From assembly GCA_963719885.1 (NCBI GenBank), contig CAVRDP010000006.1, positions 124,001 to 188,000 on the forward strand: a DNA stretch of 64,000 nucleotides, in the 5' to 3' direction. This DNA comes from JANXQG01 sp963719885. GTDB lineage: Bacteria > Planctomycetota > Planctomycetia > Pirellulales > Thermoguttaceae. Below the pieces are notes generated by a model that saw only the letters and a program-made list of their open reading frames with translations, ran no database searches and was not told where the DNA came from. Shown in pieces: positions 37,740 to 46,819 of this stretch. Numbering within the stretch: position 1 is the stretch's first letter; each line of letters begins with the position of its first letter. The translations under genes and the position numbers were made by a program.

Positions 37740-39348
37740 GTGGCCAGAACCAGCCCCCCGCTCTCGACTCTCAGGCTCTTTGCCGAGCCCGCCGCCCGCG
37801 CCGCGAAATCCGCCGCCGTTACCGTGGCCAGCCTGCCCGATGTGCTGCAAGCTTTCCAGCGGGCAACCGGGTGGACTCTTCAATATGCAGCCGGACCGGT
37901 GCCCAAGATTTCCAACGCCAAATCGAGGGCCGAATCGAGTTGGTCCGCAGCGGTCAACCGGGGATCTGGGATCTCTGCCGGCGCATCTCACGCTCAGCGG
38001 CGTCGAAGGGGAAACAGAATCGCCGCCGGTTTCGTTCGAGGCCGCTCGCAGCTTCGCATCGGCCATCGGCGGCATGTTGGAAGAGATCCTGCAACTTCGC
38101 CGCGCCCTGGTCGAGCGCGAGGCCGAACTTGCCGCGGGCGTGCCCTTGGTGCCGCACCCCGAAGAACCGAAACACCTGGCCGACCGGCTCGAAGCCGTTT
38201 TGCGCGGCGGGGCCCAGGCCGTCGGCTGCCATGCCGCAGCCTTGTACCTTCTAGACGAGGCAACCAGCAAGCTCAAGTTAAGGTCTTGTTGGGGACTGCC
38301 TTTGGATCGGCTCACGGCGCCCCCTCGGCCATTGAAGGGCGCCGTGGCCGATCTGGAATCAATGTTGGGGCACGCCATCGTGTTGGAAGACACGCCGATG
38401 ATGCGTCATTGGCGGGCTCCGGAAGAGTTTGCCGCTGCCGTATGCGTGCCCATCTCCACGTCCACGACGATCCTCGGCACATTGTGGATTTTTTCCAACG
38501 TCAAACGCGATTTCACCGCACAGCAGACGAACATCATCGAAGTCGTTGCCGGGCGTTTGGCTGCCGACCTGGAGCGGGAAATGCTCTGGCAGGAAGGTTT
38601 TGCCGCCGCCGCGATCAAGAAGCAGATTGCCGCCGCCGAGCGGATGCAGCGAAACCAACTGCCCACGGTCGCCCCGCTGTTGGACCATTGGGACCTGGCC
38701 GGTTGGACTGCACAGGGTGAGTCGTTGGGCGGCGATTTTCACGACTGGTTCTGCCTGCCCGATGGATTGCTCGCCGTGGCGGTCGGCCATGCCATGGACG
38801 ACGGTATCCAGGCAGCCATTGCGGCCAGCGGACTGAAGGCGGCATTGCGTGCCCATGGGCAGTATTACCGCGAGGCCCAGCAGACGCTCAAGCGGCTGAA
38901 CCTGACGCTTTGGACCGGTTCGGCCGGCGACCAGCACGCCACGCTCTTCTACGGCCTGATCGAGACGGCCACCGGCCGCGTCTGTGCTGCTTCGGCCGGG
39001 CATCCGGGCGTACTGGTCATTCGTCCCGACGGCTGGGAATCGTTGACCCAGATTTCCGCTCGCCTGGGCGAGGGACCGGAATCGATTTACGAGCAGACCG
39101 GCTACGAGTTGCAGCCGGGCGAAACGCTGGTCCTGTGTACTGACGGCGCCTTGGAAACGCCTGGGGCCGATGGCAAGCCGCTGGGCGAGCTGGGTGTGGG
39201 CAAGCTACTGCAAGCGGCATACGATCGGCCTGCTGCGGAAATGGCGGTGACTCTTCGCCGGCAACTCGAGGGCATGGCGATCTCGGGGATCGCAATACCG
39301 CCAAGAGGTCTGGATCGAACCGTGCTTGTCGTAAAGCGGCGCAAATAG
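37740..39348 (+). CDS. GAF-SpoIIE (RsbU-like) serine phosphatase (frameshifted N-terminus)
   Basis: A GTG at 37740 opens the N-terminal region (ARTSPPLSTLRLFAEPAARA, LPDVLQAFQRATGWTLQYAA), which resembles a GAF or PAS entry. Sense then shifts frames near 37910 and again near 37985, reaching SFEARSFASAIGG-type sequence. The GAF domain (LADRLEAVLRGGAQAVGCHA to GTLWIFSNVKRDF) precedes a PP2C/SpoIIE domain with QLPTVAPLLDHWDLAGWTAQ, GGDFHDWFCLPDG (metal Asp), HATLFYGLIE and LCTDGALETPG. Such phosphatases act in partner-switching regulation. At least two indels are needed for a single protein. Confidence 0.8.
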
Positions 39349-39450
39349 CATCGTGGGGCGTGAGACGTTGGAGGGAACCGATGGTTTGCCCGTGGACCGT
39401 ATCTCGTGGCCCACGCTCCATGCTCCACGCCTCGCGTCCTACGCCCCACC

Positions 39451-39478
39451 TTGACGTTGCGTCGTGGGGAGATAAACT
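39451..39478 (+). promoter_or_regulatory. Promoter of tRNA-Leu
   Basis: TTGACG (39451-39456), 16 bases, TAAACT (39473-39478), 18 bases upstream of the mature tRNA 5' end. Consistent with a sigma-70 promoter. Confidence 0.55.
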
Positions 39479-39496
39479 AAGAAGGATACTGCTTCT

Positions 39497-39580
39497 GCGG
39501 GAATGGCGGAATTGGCAGACGCGCCAGGTTGAGGGCCTGGTGGCCGCAAGGTCGTGCAGGTTCAAGTCCTGTTTCCCGCA
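39497..39580 (+). tRNA. tRNA-Leu(GAG)
   Basis: The 84-base cloverleaf has acceptor GCGGGAA pairing with TTCCCGC, D-arm GGCGGAATTGGCAGACGC, anticodon arm CCAGG-TTGAGGG-CCTGG with anticodon GAG, a long variable arm (TGGCCGCAAGGTCG) and TPsiC arm GCAGGTTCAAGTCCTGT. The class II variable arm and anticodon both indicate leucine. No CCA is encoded. Its 3' 58 bases are repeated at 45864, marking an integration site. Confidence 0.95.
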
Positions 39581-39612
39581 CTCTATGGCACAAAAGGACT
39601 TACGACGATTGG
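39523..39612 (+). repeat. attL-like 90-bp direct repeat (tRNA-Leu 3' end)
   Basis: The 90 bases from the anticodon arm of tRNA-Leu to 32 bases beyond its end are repeated without mismatch at 45864-45953, in the same orientation, 6,341 bases away. Confidence 0.9.
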
Positions 39613-39644
39613 CCGTGAGTCCTTTTTCTATGCTGGCCGGCAAG

Positions 39645-39664
39645 TCTGACACAAATCTGACACA
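39645..39664 (+). promoter_or_regulatory. Candidate recombinase arm site, left
   Basis: Two tandem copies of TCTGACACA two bases apart, 32 bases inside the left direct repeat. A near-identical 20-mer lies inside the right end (45718-45737). Arm-type integrase sites are often such short direct repeats near att cores; this is inference. Confidence 0.4.
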
Positions 39665-39671
39665 GGGCGGA

Positions 39672-41459
39672 TCACTTCAAACTGTCGAGGAAGACGTGCA
39701 GCTTCTCGGGCCAGTCCTTCACGTCCGGCGGCAACGGCAGCTTGAGGCCGAACCCGTGGCCACCGTTCGCCGTCTTGGTAAAATCGCACGGAACCTTGGC
39801 CTCCTGGCATGCTCCGGCATACACGATGGAACTGGGCGCCAGCTTGTCGTCTCCCGCGACATAAACAAAGGCGGGGGTCTTCACCGGCGCGACGTCGTCG
39901 AGCACCTTGCCGTCCTTTTCCAGGTAGGCCGGATACATCAACACCACGAAATCTGGCGGCGTGCCCGCCGCAGTCGCATGCGTCAAACGGGCCGCGAGGT
40001 GCCCACCAGCCGAAAAGCCCATCACGCCTATCTTCCTCGTACTGAGCCCAAATTGGCCGCCTCGCTTTTGCAGAAGCGTAAGTGCTGCTTTCGCATCGGC
40101 GATCGCCAGCTCGCGGGTTTCTTTGCCGGCGTTGACGTGATAGAGCAAAATCGCCACGTCGTAGCCGAATTCATTGAGCTTCTTTGCGACAAAGTAGCCC
40201 TCGTGGTTGATGGCGAGGATGCTATAGCCGCCGCCGGGGAAAACCATGATGGTGCCCCGTGCTGGCTTCTGCTTCGTCGGAAATAATTCCAACGCCGGTG
40301 TCTCCACCTTGTGGATACGGTCGATGCCGTCCGTGCCCGGCTCAGCCATGGGTGCAGGCACACCCTCCTTGCCGTCGAGGGAAATGCGGCGGATATCAGC
40401 TTGCAGATCGCGATCCAAAGCGGCACCGTCGAAGGGAACGACGATAATCTTGCTGCCGTGCCCATTGTTGCCGGGTTGCTTTTCTTTAGGGGTATCGAGC
40501 ACAGCTAAGGTCATGGCGGTCACATGGCCGTTTTCGACGAGCACACCGGGACGTTCCAGCTTGTGCCAGTGGTTGACCGTGCCATCGGTGTAGCGGATGA
40601 AATCCCTGGTCGGATCATAGGCAAAGCCGCGGTTGACCCAGTGACGCTTGCCATCGTTGGATGTGAGGTGGTATGCCTTTCGCATGCTCCAGGAATTGAC
40701 GACGATGTGATAGAGGCCGCCGGAATAGAAGATAGCTGGGTCTTCGAGATTGGGGATGCCCTTGGGGAAGGCGGACGGCCCCATCGACTTGTACGGTCCC
40801 AGGATGCCGTCGGCAGCCTTGCTGATGAAGACCTGCCCCGAGCGTGGCACGATCATATAGTCGCCATCCGGCCGCACCATGATGCTGATGTTGGATGCCC
40901 GCAGCCCTTCACCTTTGATTATTCCCAACTGCTCCCAGGGGCCATCCAAGGATTTGGAGACAAAGACGGTGCCCGGCCGGGTCTCGCTGACGACGACCCC
41001 ATAACGGCCATCCGGCAGCACCAGCGCCGTCACGTTGTGGCCTTTACCGCCTTGGTCGTTTGGCCAGCAAAGCCCCTTGTCAATGTAAGGCCCGGTGAGT
41101 TTGTCGCTGACGGCATGCACGGCCCGCGAGTTCCCCCATTCCCTGTGCCCCTTGGCCTGATCCCAGCGGCTGGCGAACAGATGATACTTGCCATCGGGGG
41201 CCTTGATGATTTGCCCGTCCCAATAGTCCCAGCGGGTCATGGTCGCGTCCTCCAGACCGTTTTTCTGGTCGCGGGCACCAACCTCGGCGGCTCCCCAGGC
41301 ATCCGTGGAAAGAGAACCGTTGATAGGCATCGGCAGGAAATAATCGATGAAGGATTTTCCCGGAGGGGTTGTTGCCTCTTGGCAGAAAGCGGAGCGGGCA
41401 CTGGTAAACAAGACGAGAACCGACAGGACGACAAATAGAGACCGGACGATCTGTTTCAT
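39672..41459 (-). CDS. Secreted GH43-like propeller fused to an alpha/beta-hydrolase esterase
   Basis: The 595-residue protein has a signal peptide (MKQIVRSLFVVLSVLVLFTSARSA is its start region). Residues 30-340 form a five-bladed propeller of the GH43/62/32/68 kind (DYWDGQIIKAPDGKYHLFAS, NLEDPAIFYSGGLYHIVVNS, where EDPAIF is the typical catalytic-region strand). Residues 370-595 are an alpha/beta hydrolase: oxyanion-hole MVFPGGGYSILA, nucleophile elbow GFSAGGHLA, Asp in YVAGDDKLAP and His in GGHGFGL. The combination would deacetylate and trim a plant or algal polysaccharide. It runs toward the tRNA from inside the island. Confidence 0.82.
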   Translation of the reverse strand: MKQIVRSLFVVLSVLVLFTSARSAFCQEATTPPGKSFIDYFLPMPINGSLSTDAWGAAEVGARDQKNGLEDATMTRWDYWDGQIIKAPDGKYHLFASRWDQAKGHREWGNSRAVHAVSDKLTGPYIDKGLCWPNDQGGKGHNVTALVLPDGRYGVVVSETRPGTVFVSKSLDGPWEQLGIIKGEGLRASNISIMVRPDGDYMIVPRSGQVFISKAADGILGPYKSMGPSAFPKGIPNLEDPAIFYSGGLYHIVVNSWSMRKAYHLTSNDGKRHWVNRGFAYDPTRDFIRYTDGTVNHWHKLERPGVLVENGHVTAMTLAVLDTPKEKQPGNNGHGSKIIVVPFDGAALDRDLQADIRRISLDGKEGVPAPMAEPGTDGIDRIHKVETPALELFPTKQKPARGTIMVFPGGGYSILAINHEGYFVAKKLNEFGYDVAILLYHVNAGKETRELAIADAKAALTLLQKRGGQFGLSTRKIGVMGFSAGGHLAARLTHATAAGTPPDFVVLMYPAYLEKDGKVLDDVAPVKTPAFVYVAGDDKLAPSSIVYAGACQEAKVPCDFTKTANGGHGFGLKLPLPPDVKDWPEKLHVFLDSLK

Positions 41460-41758
41460 TTTACTTTCCCTTTTTCGACACCACTCACGTTCTAAGCGAC
41501 AGGACTCCCCGCTATGCTAACATGGATGCCTGCGACCTTCCAGTCGGCATGGCAGATCGACTCGGGCGTCAGGCGGGCAGTGGCGAACGGCACATTCTGC
41601 CCTGATTGCCTACCGTTGGCGGTCGGCTTAACCAAATTGGGTTATGCATGGTACGCCGAGCGGTTCATGCCTTCGTTGGTCGTCGCCAGTATTATGAATG
41701 TATCAGCCAGATGCCCGTTGACCGCGGGTGCGATCCTTTCACTTCAGGAGCCGAGGCC

Positions 41759-41956
41759 ATGCAAACGAAACTCATGGGTGACGATCTGGATTTTTTGACG
41801 TGGGGCGTTTGCCCGGAGTGTGGCGAGTCGTGCAACCTCGTCCAACACGACGATTTGCACTACGAGTGTGGGTGCGGATGGCGATTCACGATTTCGGATG
41901 GCGATGTGATCGCGTCGAACGGGGCGAATGAGACGGAGTTCGACGTGCTCGCGTGA
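41759..41956 (+). CDS. Small zinc-ribbon protein
   Basis: A 65-residue protein starting MQTKLMGDDLDFLTWG, with AGGAG 8 bases upstream of ATG 41759. CPECGESCNLVQHDDLHYEC followed by GCGWRF makes a CxxC...CxC zinc ribbon. The function is unknown; it may bind nucleic acid or protein. The longer open frame upstream (41606) is not needed. Confidence 0.65.
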   Translation: MQTKLMGDDLDFLTWGVCPECGESCNLVQHDDLHYECGCGWRFTISDGDVIASNGANETEFDVLA

Positions 41957-42151
41957 CGGCCTGCCGGGGCAGATTGTGACCAGGCCGCAGGAAGTATCGT
42001 AGGAGCGGCTGGGCATTACCTGGCTGTTCCGCTGGGTTGGCAAGCGTCGGTGGCCTGCGGTCCCCGATTCCTGCCCCCAGATTGAACATCGCAGTCCGCC
42101 GGCATAGAATCGTTGGGCGAGGGCAGTTCCCAGGCTTTGTCGAGGTCCATC

Positions 42152-43780
42152 ATGAACGCAATGTGCCGGTCGTGTCTGTGCGTGGTCGTCGTGATCGGCT
42201 GCATTTCCTTTGCCGTGGCGGAAGAGAAGCCGGGACCAAAGCGAAGCGAATATGACCGGTTTATCCAACCGTACACGGCGAAAGTTGAGTCAGGATGGTT
42301 TCCTGGACCGAAAGGCGGATTCGACCGGGTCGAGGTGCCGCTCAAACTGATCGTCACCGCGATTGTGGACGATGAGCCGCGGGCACACGCACGAGAGCCA
42401 GACTTCTCCCGCGAGTGCCGTTTTGGATGCCAAGTTGCCAGCGACGGGCGGGTCTATCACTTCTCCTATGAGCCTTTTGCATCGAAAGGCGGCGGGTATC
42501 CGACAATTCCAGATGCCGACCGGAAGCGGCTCGATAAGCTGCTGTTGAAGCTACCGGACGATGGTGCTCGTCTGCCCCCTTTCGATCGCCGAGTGGTCTT
42601 ACAAGTGCCGGAGGGCGACCACTCCCGGGCTCGGGTTTATGATCGGGCGAATGCACCTGACGAGGTTCTGGAGATTCTTCGCCTCACTGAATCCGGGATT
42701 GGGCCATGGGTGCCAGAGTTCAAGCCGGAAAGCACGGTCCGACTGCACGACTTCCAACATGGTCTGCACACAGTGCTGACACCCGCGGGACTGCTCGTGT
42801 CCGTGGCCAGCAACACACCGTTCATAGTCGTGGACCCCACCGCACATAAACTCCTCAAAGAGATACCTGTGCCGGACACTTCCGCCACACCAGTCCGTTG
42901 GTATAGTCCCGACGACCTCAAGTTAAGCCCGGATGGCTCCCTGGCGGCGGTTATTAGCTTTGTGAACTGTTGGGTCTTCGACACGAGGACGTGGCAACCA
43001 GTGCGACGAATCGCAGGGGGGATTCCAGGCAAGGCGGGCTATTGCTTTTCCTCTCCGCGGTTTACTGCCGACGGGCGATCTCTCCTCTTGCGTCGCTACG
43101 ACTATGACGACAAAATCACCACGCTGGTGGCCTACGACACTACGACATGGGAAAGTCGAGGCAAATTGGCTGGTATGCCGGATGGCGTGCGTGACTACGT
43201 TGAATCACGAACCGGGAAGCACGCCGTCATTCTCTTGAAGAACCGGGAGCTTGAAGTACGGGCACTATGGAACCCGGCTGGACATCGGTATGCCAAACTC
43301 GCTGAACGCGTGGAAAGCTACAAGGTCGCTTTCTCTCCTGATGAGTCAATGGTGGCTATAGCAACCGAGCGTCAACATGACGAAGGTTACTGGCCGTCCT
43401 ATCGCGTTCGGGTTTGGAAGACGGACACGGGTCAGCTCGTGAATGAGTTGTATCCCTCGCATCTGGCTACCTGCAACGCCGTCGATGGACTGCAGTGGAC
43501 TGCCAACGCCAAGTTCGTCTTTGCGGCGACGCGAGCGGTCTCCCCGGACGACTACGCCATCGACGTGTGGGGTGCTGGGAGTGGTCGGCTGCGGGGAACC
43601 CTGAACACCGGCGTCTGCATGCCACTGGGCGTCGTCGTCGTGCTTCCTGATGGTCGTCAACTCGCCGTCAGTGGCTCGGATTCGTCGGGTCTTGTAATCC
43701 GTTTCTGGGATCTTGCCGCCGCACTGAAGCAGATCCGGGCGTTTGAGGATTCGCTGGCGGCACCGAAGGCAGGGAAGTGA
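42152..43780 (+). CDS. Secreted WD40-like beta-propeller protein
   Basis: From ATG 42152 a signal peptide (MNAMCRSCLCVVVVIGCISF) is followed by about 520 residues. An N-terminal domain (VEVPLKLIVTAIVDDEPRAH) has no recognised family. The C-terminal two thirds contain propeller blades with the pattern LSPDGSLAAVISFVNCWVFD, FSPDESMVAIATERQ and WDLAAALKQ, typical of WD40-like quinoprotein-type propellers. It is presumably an exported binding protein. It lies mid-island, with no obvious partner. Confidence 0.7.
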   Translation: MNAMCRSCLCVVVVIGCISFAVAEEKPGPKRSEYDRFIQPYTAKVESGWFPGPKGGFDRVEVPLKLIVTAIVDDEPRAHAREPDFSRECRFGCQVASDGRVYHFSYEPFASKGGGYPTIPDADRKRLDKLLLKLPDDGARLPPFDRRVVLQVPEGDHSRARVYDRANAPDEVLEILRLTESGIGPWVPEFKPESTVRLHDFQHGLHTVLTPAGLLVSVASNTPFIVVDPTAHKLLKEIPVPDTSATPVRWYSPDDLKLSPDGSLAAVISFVNCWVFDTRTWQPVRRIAGGIPGKAGYCFSSPRFTADGRSLLLRRYDYDDKITTLVAYDTTTWESRGKLAGMPDGVRDYVESRTGKHAVILLKNRELEVRALWNPAGHRYAKLAERVESYKVAFSPDESMVAIATERQHDEGYWPSYRVRVWKTDTGQLVNELYPSHLATCNAVDGLQWTANAKFVFAATRAVSPDDYAIDVWGAGSGRLRGTLNTGVCMPLGVVVVLPDGRQLAVSGSDSSGLVIRFWDLAAALKQIRAFEDSLAAPKAGK

Positions 43781-44094
43781 AGGGCGTGGCGATCGGCTGA
43801 TGGAGTCGGCTGTTGTCCCAGATCTTGATGTTAAGATGAATTTGTTGAGCAACCTTGAGCCGCGGTAAACCACAACACAGAGAAGTCAATGACAGCAAAA
43901 CAACGTACTCAACGGCTTTCGACGCGAAAGCCACAACCGGACCCTTTGCCCCTCCGCGGCCATATCGGTCGATGCTCGGCTATCATGCCCACTCAAGCGG
44001 ACATTGACAGGGATCTTGATCGCAAGCCCACGGACAGTCTCACCGTTATATCGGCGTGCCCCTCCCGCCTTGACTTTTGGAAGGGAAGAACGCC

Positions 44095-44247
44095 ATGGGG
44101 ACGATTACGCATACCGCCGAAGCCATCCTGAGGGTGGTGGTCATGTTGATCTTGGCCCCGCTGGTCACGCTGGCGTTCTGGAGCCATCTTACGGCATGGT
44201 CTGTTACTCAAGGGAAGAAAGGGGAGCGATGCGGGTTCTTCTGGTGA
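44095..44247 (+). CDS. Small single-span membrane protein
   Basis: A 50-codon frame from ATG 44095: MGTITHTAEAILRVVVMLIL and APLVTLAFW form one membrane span. It overlaps the next gene by 19 bases in another frame, suggesting coupling. No homology was recognised. Confidence 0.4.
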   Translation: MGTITHTAEAILRVVVMLILAPLVTLAFWSHLTAWSVTQGKKGERCGFFW

Positions 44248-44459
44248 CAGTTGCGACACTCATGGCTGGATTCGTTGGCGGCATTCTCGGTTGGTCGGCT
44301 GGTGTCGTGATGGATCGCTTTCGTTGGCTCGGCCTGGGGCCAGAAGAATTCTGGCGAACCGACCCCGAAAACGTATGGGCGTGGGGGTTCATTATCGGCG
44401 GGCTGGTCGGCATGGCTGCCGTTCTAGCGGTGTCGGCTTGCCGCTGCCGATCTCGTTGA
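44229..44459 (+). CDS. Small two-span membrane protein
   Basis: A 76-residue protein from ATG 44229 with AGGGGAG just upstream: MRVLLVTVATLMAGFVGGIL forms the first span and FIIGGLVGMAAVLAVSAC the second, with the soluble loop DRFRWLGLGPEEFWRTDPEN between. The hairpin layout is seen in many small membrane proteins of unknown function. Confidence 0.5.
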   Translation: MRVLLVTVATLMAGFVGGILGWSAGVVMDRFRWLGLGPEEFWRTDPENVWAWGFIIGGLVGMAAVLAVSACRCRSR

Positions 44460-44595
44460 TAACCTACGTTCAGGCTCATCTTCTCGCGAATGACCTTCGC
44501 CAACTCGTCCGCGTCGCCGGTTCCCACGCTGCCGCTTTAAGCAATCGCCGTACCACCTGTTGCAATCGCTGCAAGGTCTGGCGGTACGCACGTAG

Positions 44596-44973
44596 TCAGT
44601 CCGAGATTACGTCGGGGCAGCGCGGCCGTAGGCGGCTCAAAGGCAAAGATTGTGGCGACTTTTGCCCCGCTATGTCTTTTTGCCCCAGTCCATAACAGGT
44701 GTCCAGCGTCAATTGAATCGCATGTCTGGCAGGCGTCGATAGCATGCAGGCGACAACCTCCAATGCGTTGGCGGCTGAGACGTGATTCTCCGGGTTCGTG
44801 ATGAACACATCACGCAGAACGTCTTGAACCACCCCAAAAGGTCCAATCTTGCCCAGCAAATCCAGGCTGTCGAGACAACGCAAGGCGTGCTGCGTCATTC
44901 CCAGCTCGTGATAGCCTACGGCGGCCTTCAGCCGTTTCAGCACCCGTACGATCATGCCTGTGTTGGGTTCCAT
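44596..44973 (-). CDS. Hypothetical helical protein
   Basis: From ATG 44973 (AAAGG 10 bases upstream) a 125-residue protein reads MEPNTGMIVRVLKRLKAAVG, then YHELGMTQHALRCLDSLDLL and VQDVLRDVFITNPENHVSAA. It looks entirely helical and TPR-like without the full motif. No function was recognised. It is convergent with the small membrane genes. Confidence 0.5.
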   Translation of the reverse strand: MEPNTGMIVRVLKRLKAAVGYHELGMTQHALRCLDSLDLLGKIGPFGVVQDVLRDVFITNPENHVSAANALEVVACMLSTPARHAIQLTLDTCYGLGQKDIAGQKSPQSLPLSRLRPRCPDVISD

Positions 44974-45388
44974 GGTAGTGCCCTTTCGATACTCAAGACC
45001 TCGACGCCGGCTGCCCCTTTGGCAACCGTTCCGCCACATCAGCACGATGAGCAACTGCTGTGCCGATGTCTCCGATAATCACTTCGCACTAATCCTCGTA
45101 CGGCGGTTGGCGGGCGGTGTTACACGGCTTTCGGAGATTCGTCGGCACCAGGGTGTTCGCGGCCGGAAGGGCGGCAGAATGCCGCGGGAAGCCCAAGAAA
45201 GAGGGAAGGCCCGCGGTTGCCGGTGTTTCGTCATGGTTCAAGCCAATTCACAGTAGCGACTTTGAACCTGCACCGACAGGCGGGCCTTCTACTGCAATGA
45301 TTGCAGGTGACGGTGGTCGGGCAATGCATCCAGGAGGGGATGCGAGGATGCCGCAGGTTAGGCAGATTCGTGCTGGCAGGTCGATAGC

Positions 45389-45538
45389 CTACTTGCCGTG
45401 GATCACGATACCTGGACCGCGAGGTTCTTGGGATCGGTCCGGCGGCACCTGTTTGCTGCGAGCGGCCAAGTCGACCAGTTGAAGTTGCAGGGCCGTCAAG
45501 TTGGCCGGCTTCTCGGCCGGCATTGCCGTTGTATTCAT
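45389..45538 (-). CDS. Short hypothetical protein
   Basis: A 49-residue frame, MNTTAMPAEKPANLTALQLQ followed by LVDLAARSKQVPPDRSQEPR, ends IVIHGK. No strong ribosome-binding site is seen and no family is known to me. It is included because the composition is protein-like and it fills an otherwise empty end of the island. Confidence 0.3.
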   Translation of the reverse strand: MNTTAMPAEKPANLTALQLQLVDLAARSKQVPPDRSQEPRGPGIVIHGK

Positions 45539-45717
45539 CGGAGGGGTTCCTTGGTGCTGGGGCAGATTGGTAAATCGGCAAGATCGGTGGGCAGGTTTTG
45601 GCATGGGATTGCCGCCGGCAAGGTTTCGCAGGCTTGCCTCTTTTTAGGTATCGGAGGCAAAGCGGGCAGGATCTGAAGGGCCGCCGCAACAAACCTGGCG
45701 TGTGTCAGGCCAAGAAA

Positions 45718-45737
45718 TCTGGCACAAATCTGACACA
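45718..45737 (+). promoter_or_regulatory. Candidate recombinase arm site, right
   Basis: TCTGGCACAAATCTGACACA, one mismatch from the left site (39645-39664), 126 bases inside the right direct repeat and in the same orientation. Confidence 0.4.
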
Positions 45738-45863
45738 ATATGGGCCATATAGAGCCCACGCAAGTCCCCTGCTACTGAAGCGCGAAGTCGAGCTAATCGG
45801 TTACGATTCAGGGACTTGCAACCCAAGTGTCCCACAAGTAGAATGCAACCGAAGTGCGATTTA

Positions 45864-45953
45864 GCCAGGTTGAGGGCCTGGTGGCCGCAAGGTCGTGCAG
45901 GTTCAAGTCCTGTTTCCCGCACTCTATGGCACAAAAGGACTTACGACGATTGG
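45864..45953 (+). repeat. attR-like 90-bp direct repeat (truncated tRNA-Leu copy)
   Basis: An exact copy of 39523-39612. It lacks the first 26 bases of the tRNA, so it is not a working tRNA gene; it marks the distal boundary of the island. Confidence 0.9.
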
Positions 45954-46028
45954 TCAGAAGTCGATTTTCGTTGGAGCATAGAATGGGACCACCGGTTGTC
46001 CAGGTTTGATACGAACGCAAGGGATGAA

Positions 46029-46712
46029 ATGCTGAAACGAACTAGAATCACTTTCTTGCTGCTTGCCGCTTGCTGTCTGGGGCAACAAGCCTCGTCTGCC
46101 GAATCGACCAAGTTCGTCAAGAAGGTGGAGATGTCGGCTCACTTCGCCTTGTCCCTGGACAAGGCGAAAGTTGGAGAACTACCCCAAGGCTGGACGGCGG
46201 CTAAGACCGGCGCAGGCCAGGGCAGCGTGTGGAAAGTCTTGGAGGACAAAGACGGCAAGAAGGTTTTGGCCCAGACCTCCGACCAAGGCCCCAACCGTTT
46301 CTTCAACCTCTGTGTCGCCGAGAATACCAGTTTCACCGACATCGACGTGACCGTTGCTTTCAAAGCCATGGCGGGCAAGCTCGATCAAGGCGGCGGCCTG
46401 GTGTGGCGATACCAGGATGCCGACAATTACTACATCGCCCGCATGAATCCTTTGGAAGACAACTACCGGGTCTACAAGGTCGTCGCCGGAAAGCGGACCC
46501 AACTGGGCACGGTCGATATCAAGGTTCCTTCGCGAGAGTGGCATACGCTCCGGGTAGTCCAAAAGGCCGACCACATCCGCTGCTATCTCGATGGCAAGCC
46601 CCATCTCGACGTGAAGGACGAGACGTTCAAGGGTGCGGGAAAGATTGGACTGTGGACCAAGGCCAACGCCCAGACGTACTTTGCCAACTTGCAAGCCAAA
46701 GAGCCACGGTAG
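46029..46712 (+). CDS. Secreted 3-keto-disaccharide-hydrolase (DUF1080)-like/LamG-type protein
   Basis: From ATG 46029 a signal peptide (MLKRTRITFLLLAACCLGQQ) precedes a beta-jelly-roll domain of about 190 residues (TDIDVTVAFKAMAGKLDQGG, GLVWRYQDADNYYIARMNPL, WHTLRVVQKADHIRCYLDGK). This is the concanavalin-like fold of DUF1080/3-keto-disaccharide hydrolase proteins abundant in Planctomycetes. An enzymatic or binding role on sugars outside the cytoplasm is inferred. The longer open frame upstream runs across the tRNA copy and is not coding. Confidence 0.75.
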   Translation: MLKRTRITFLLLAACCLGQQASSAESTKFVKKVEMSAHFALSLDKAKVGELPQGWTAAKTGAGQGSVWKVLEDKDGKKVLAQTSDQGPNRFFNLCVAENTSFTDIDVTVAFKAMAGKLDQGGGLVWRYQDADNYYIARMNPLEDNYRVYKVVAGKRTQLGTVDIKVPSREWHTLRVVQKADHIRCYLDGKPHLDVKDETFKGAGKIGLWTKANAQTYFANLQAKEPR

Positions 46713-46819
46713 TCATCCGGTGCAAGAAGGATCTGTTGTCCTTGCACTCCCGCCGACACTGCCCCCCGCGTCCAACCATTGAATCAGTACAACCATTTTT
46801 CTGCAACAGGAGATTTTTC

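Larger units (their letters stand above)
39523..45953. mobile_element. Genomic island integrated at tRNA-Leu(GAG)
   Basis: A 6.3-kb segment lies between two exact 90-bp direct repeats, the proximal one inside an intact tRNA and the distal one a truncated tRNA 3' copy, the usual product of tyrosine-recombinase integration. It contains a GH43-like/esterase fusion, a zinc-ribbon protein, a propeller protein, small membrane proteins and hypotheticals. No integrase, phage or conjugation gene is visible, so it is a decayed or trans-mobilised island. Confidence 0.75.

Noticed and set aside
45864..45921. Second tRNA-Leu
   Set aside because: The copy lacks the first 26 bases, including the acceptor 5' strand and D-arm; it is the distal attachment repeat.
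39523..45953. Prophage
   Set aside because: No capsid, tail, terminase, replication or integrase gene is visible in the 6.3 kb.
45816..46028. Upstream extension of the DUF1080-like gene
   Set aside because: The extension runs across the tRNA-derived repeat; the ATG at 46029 begins a proper signal peptide.
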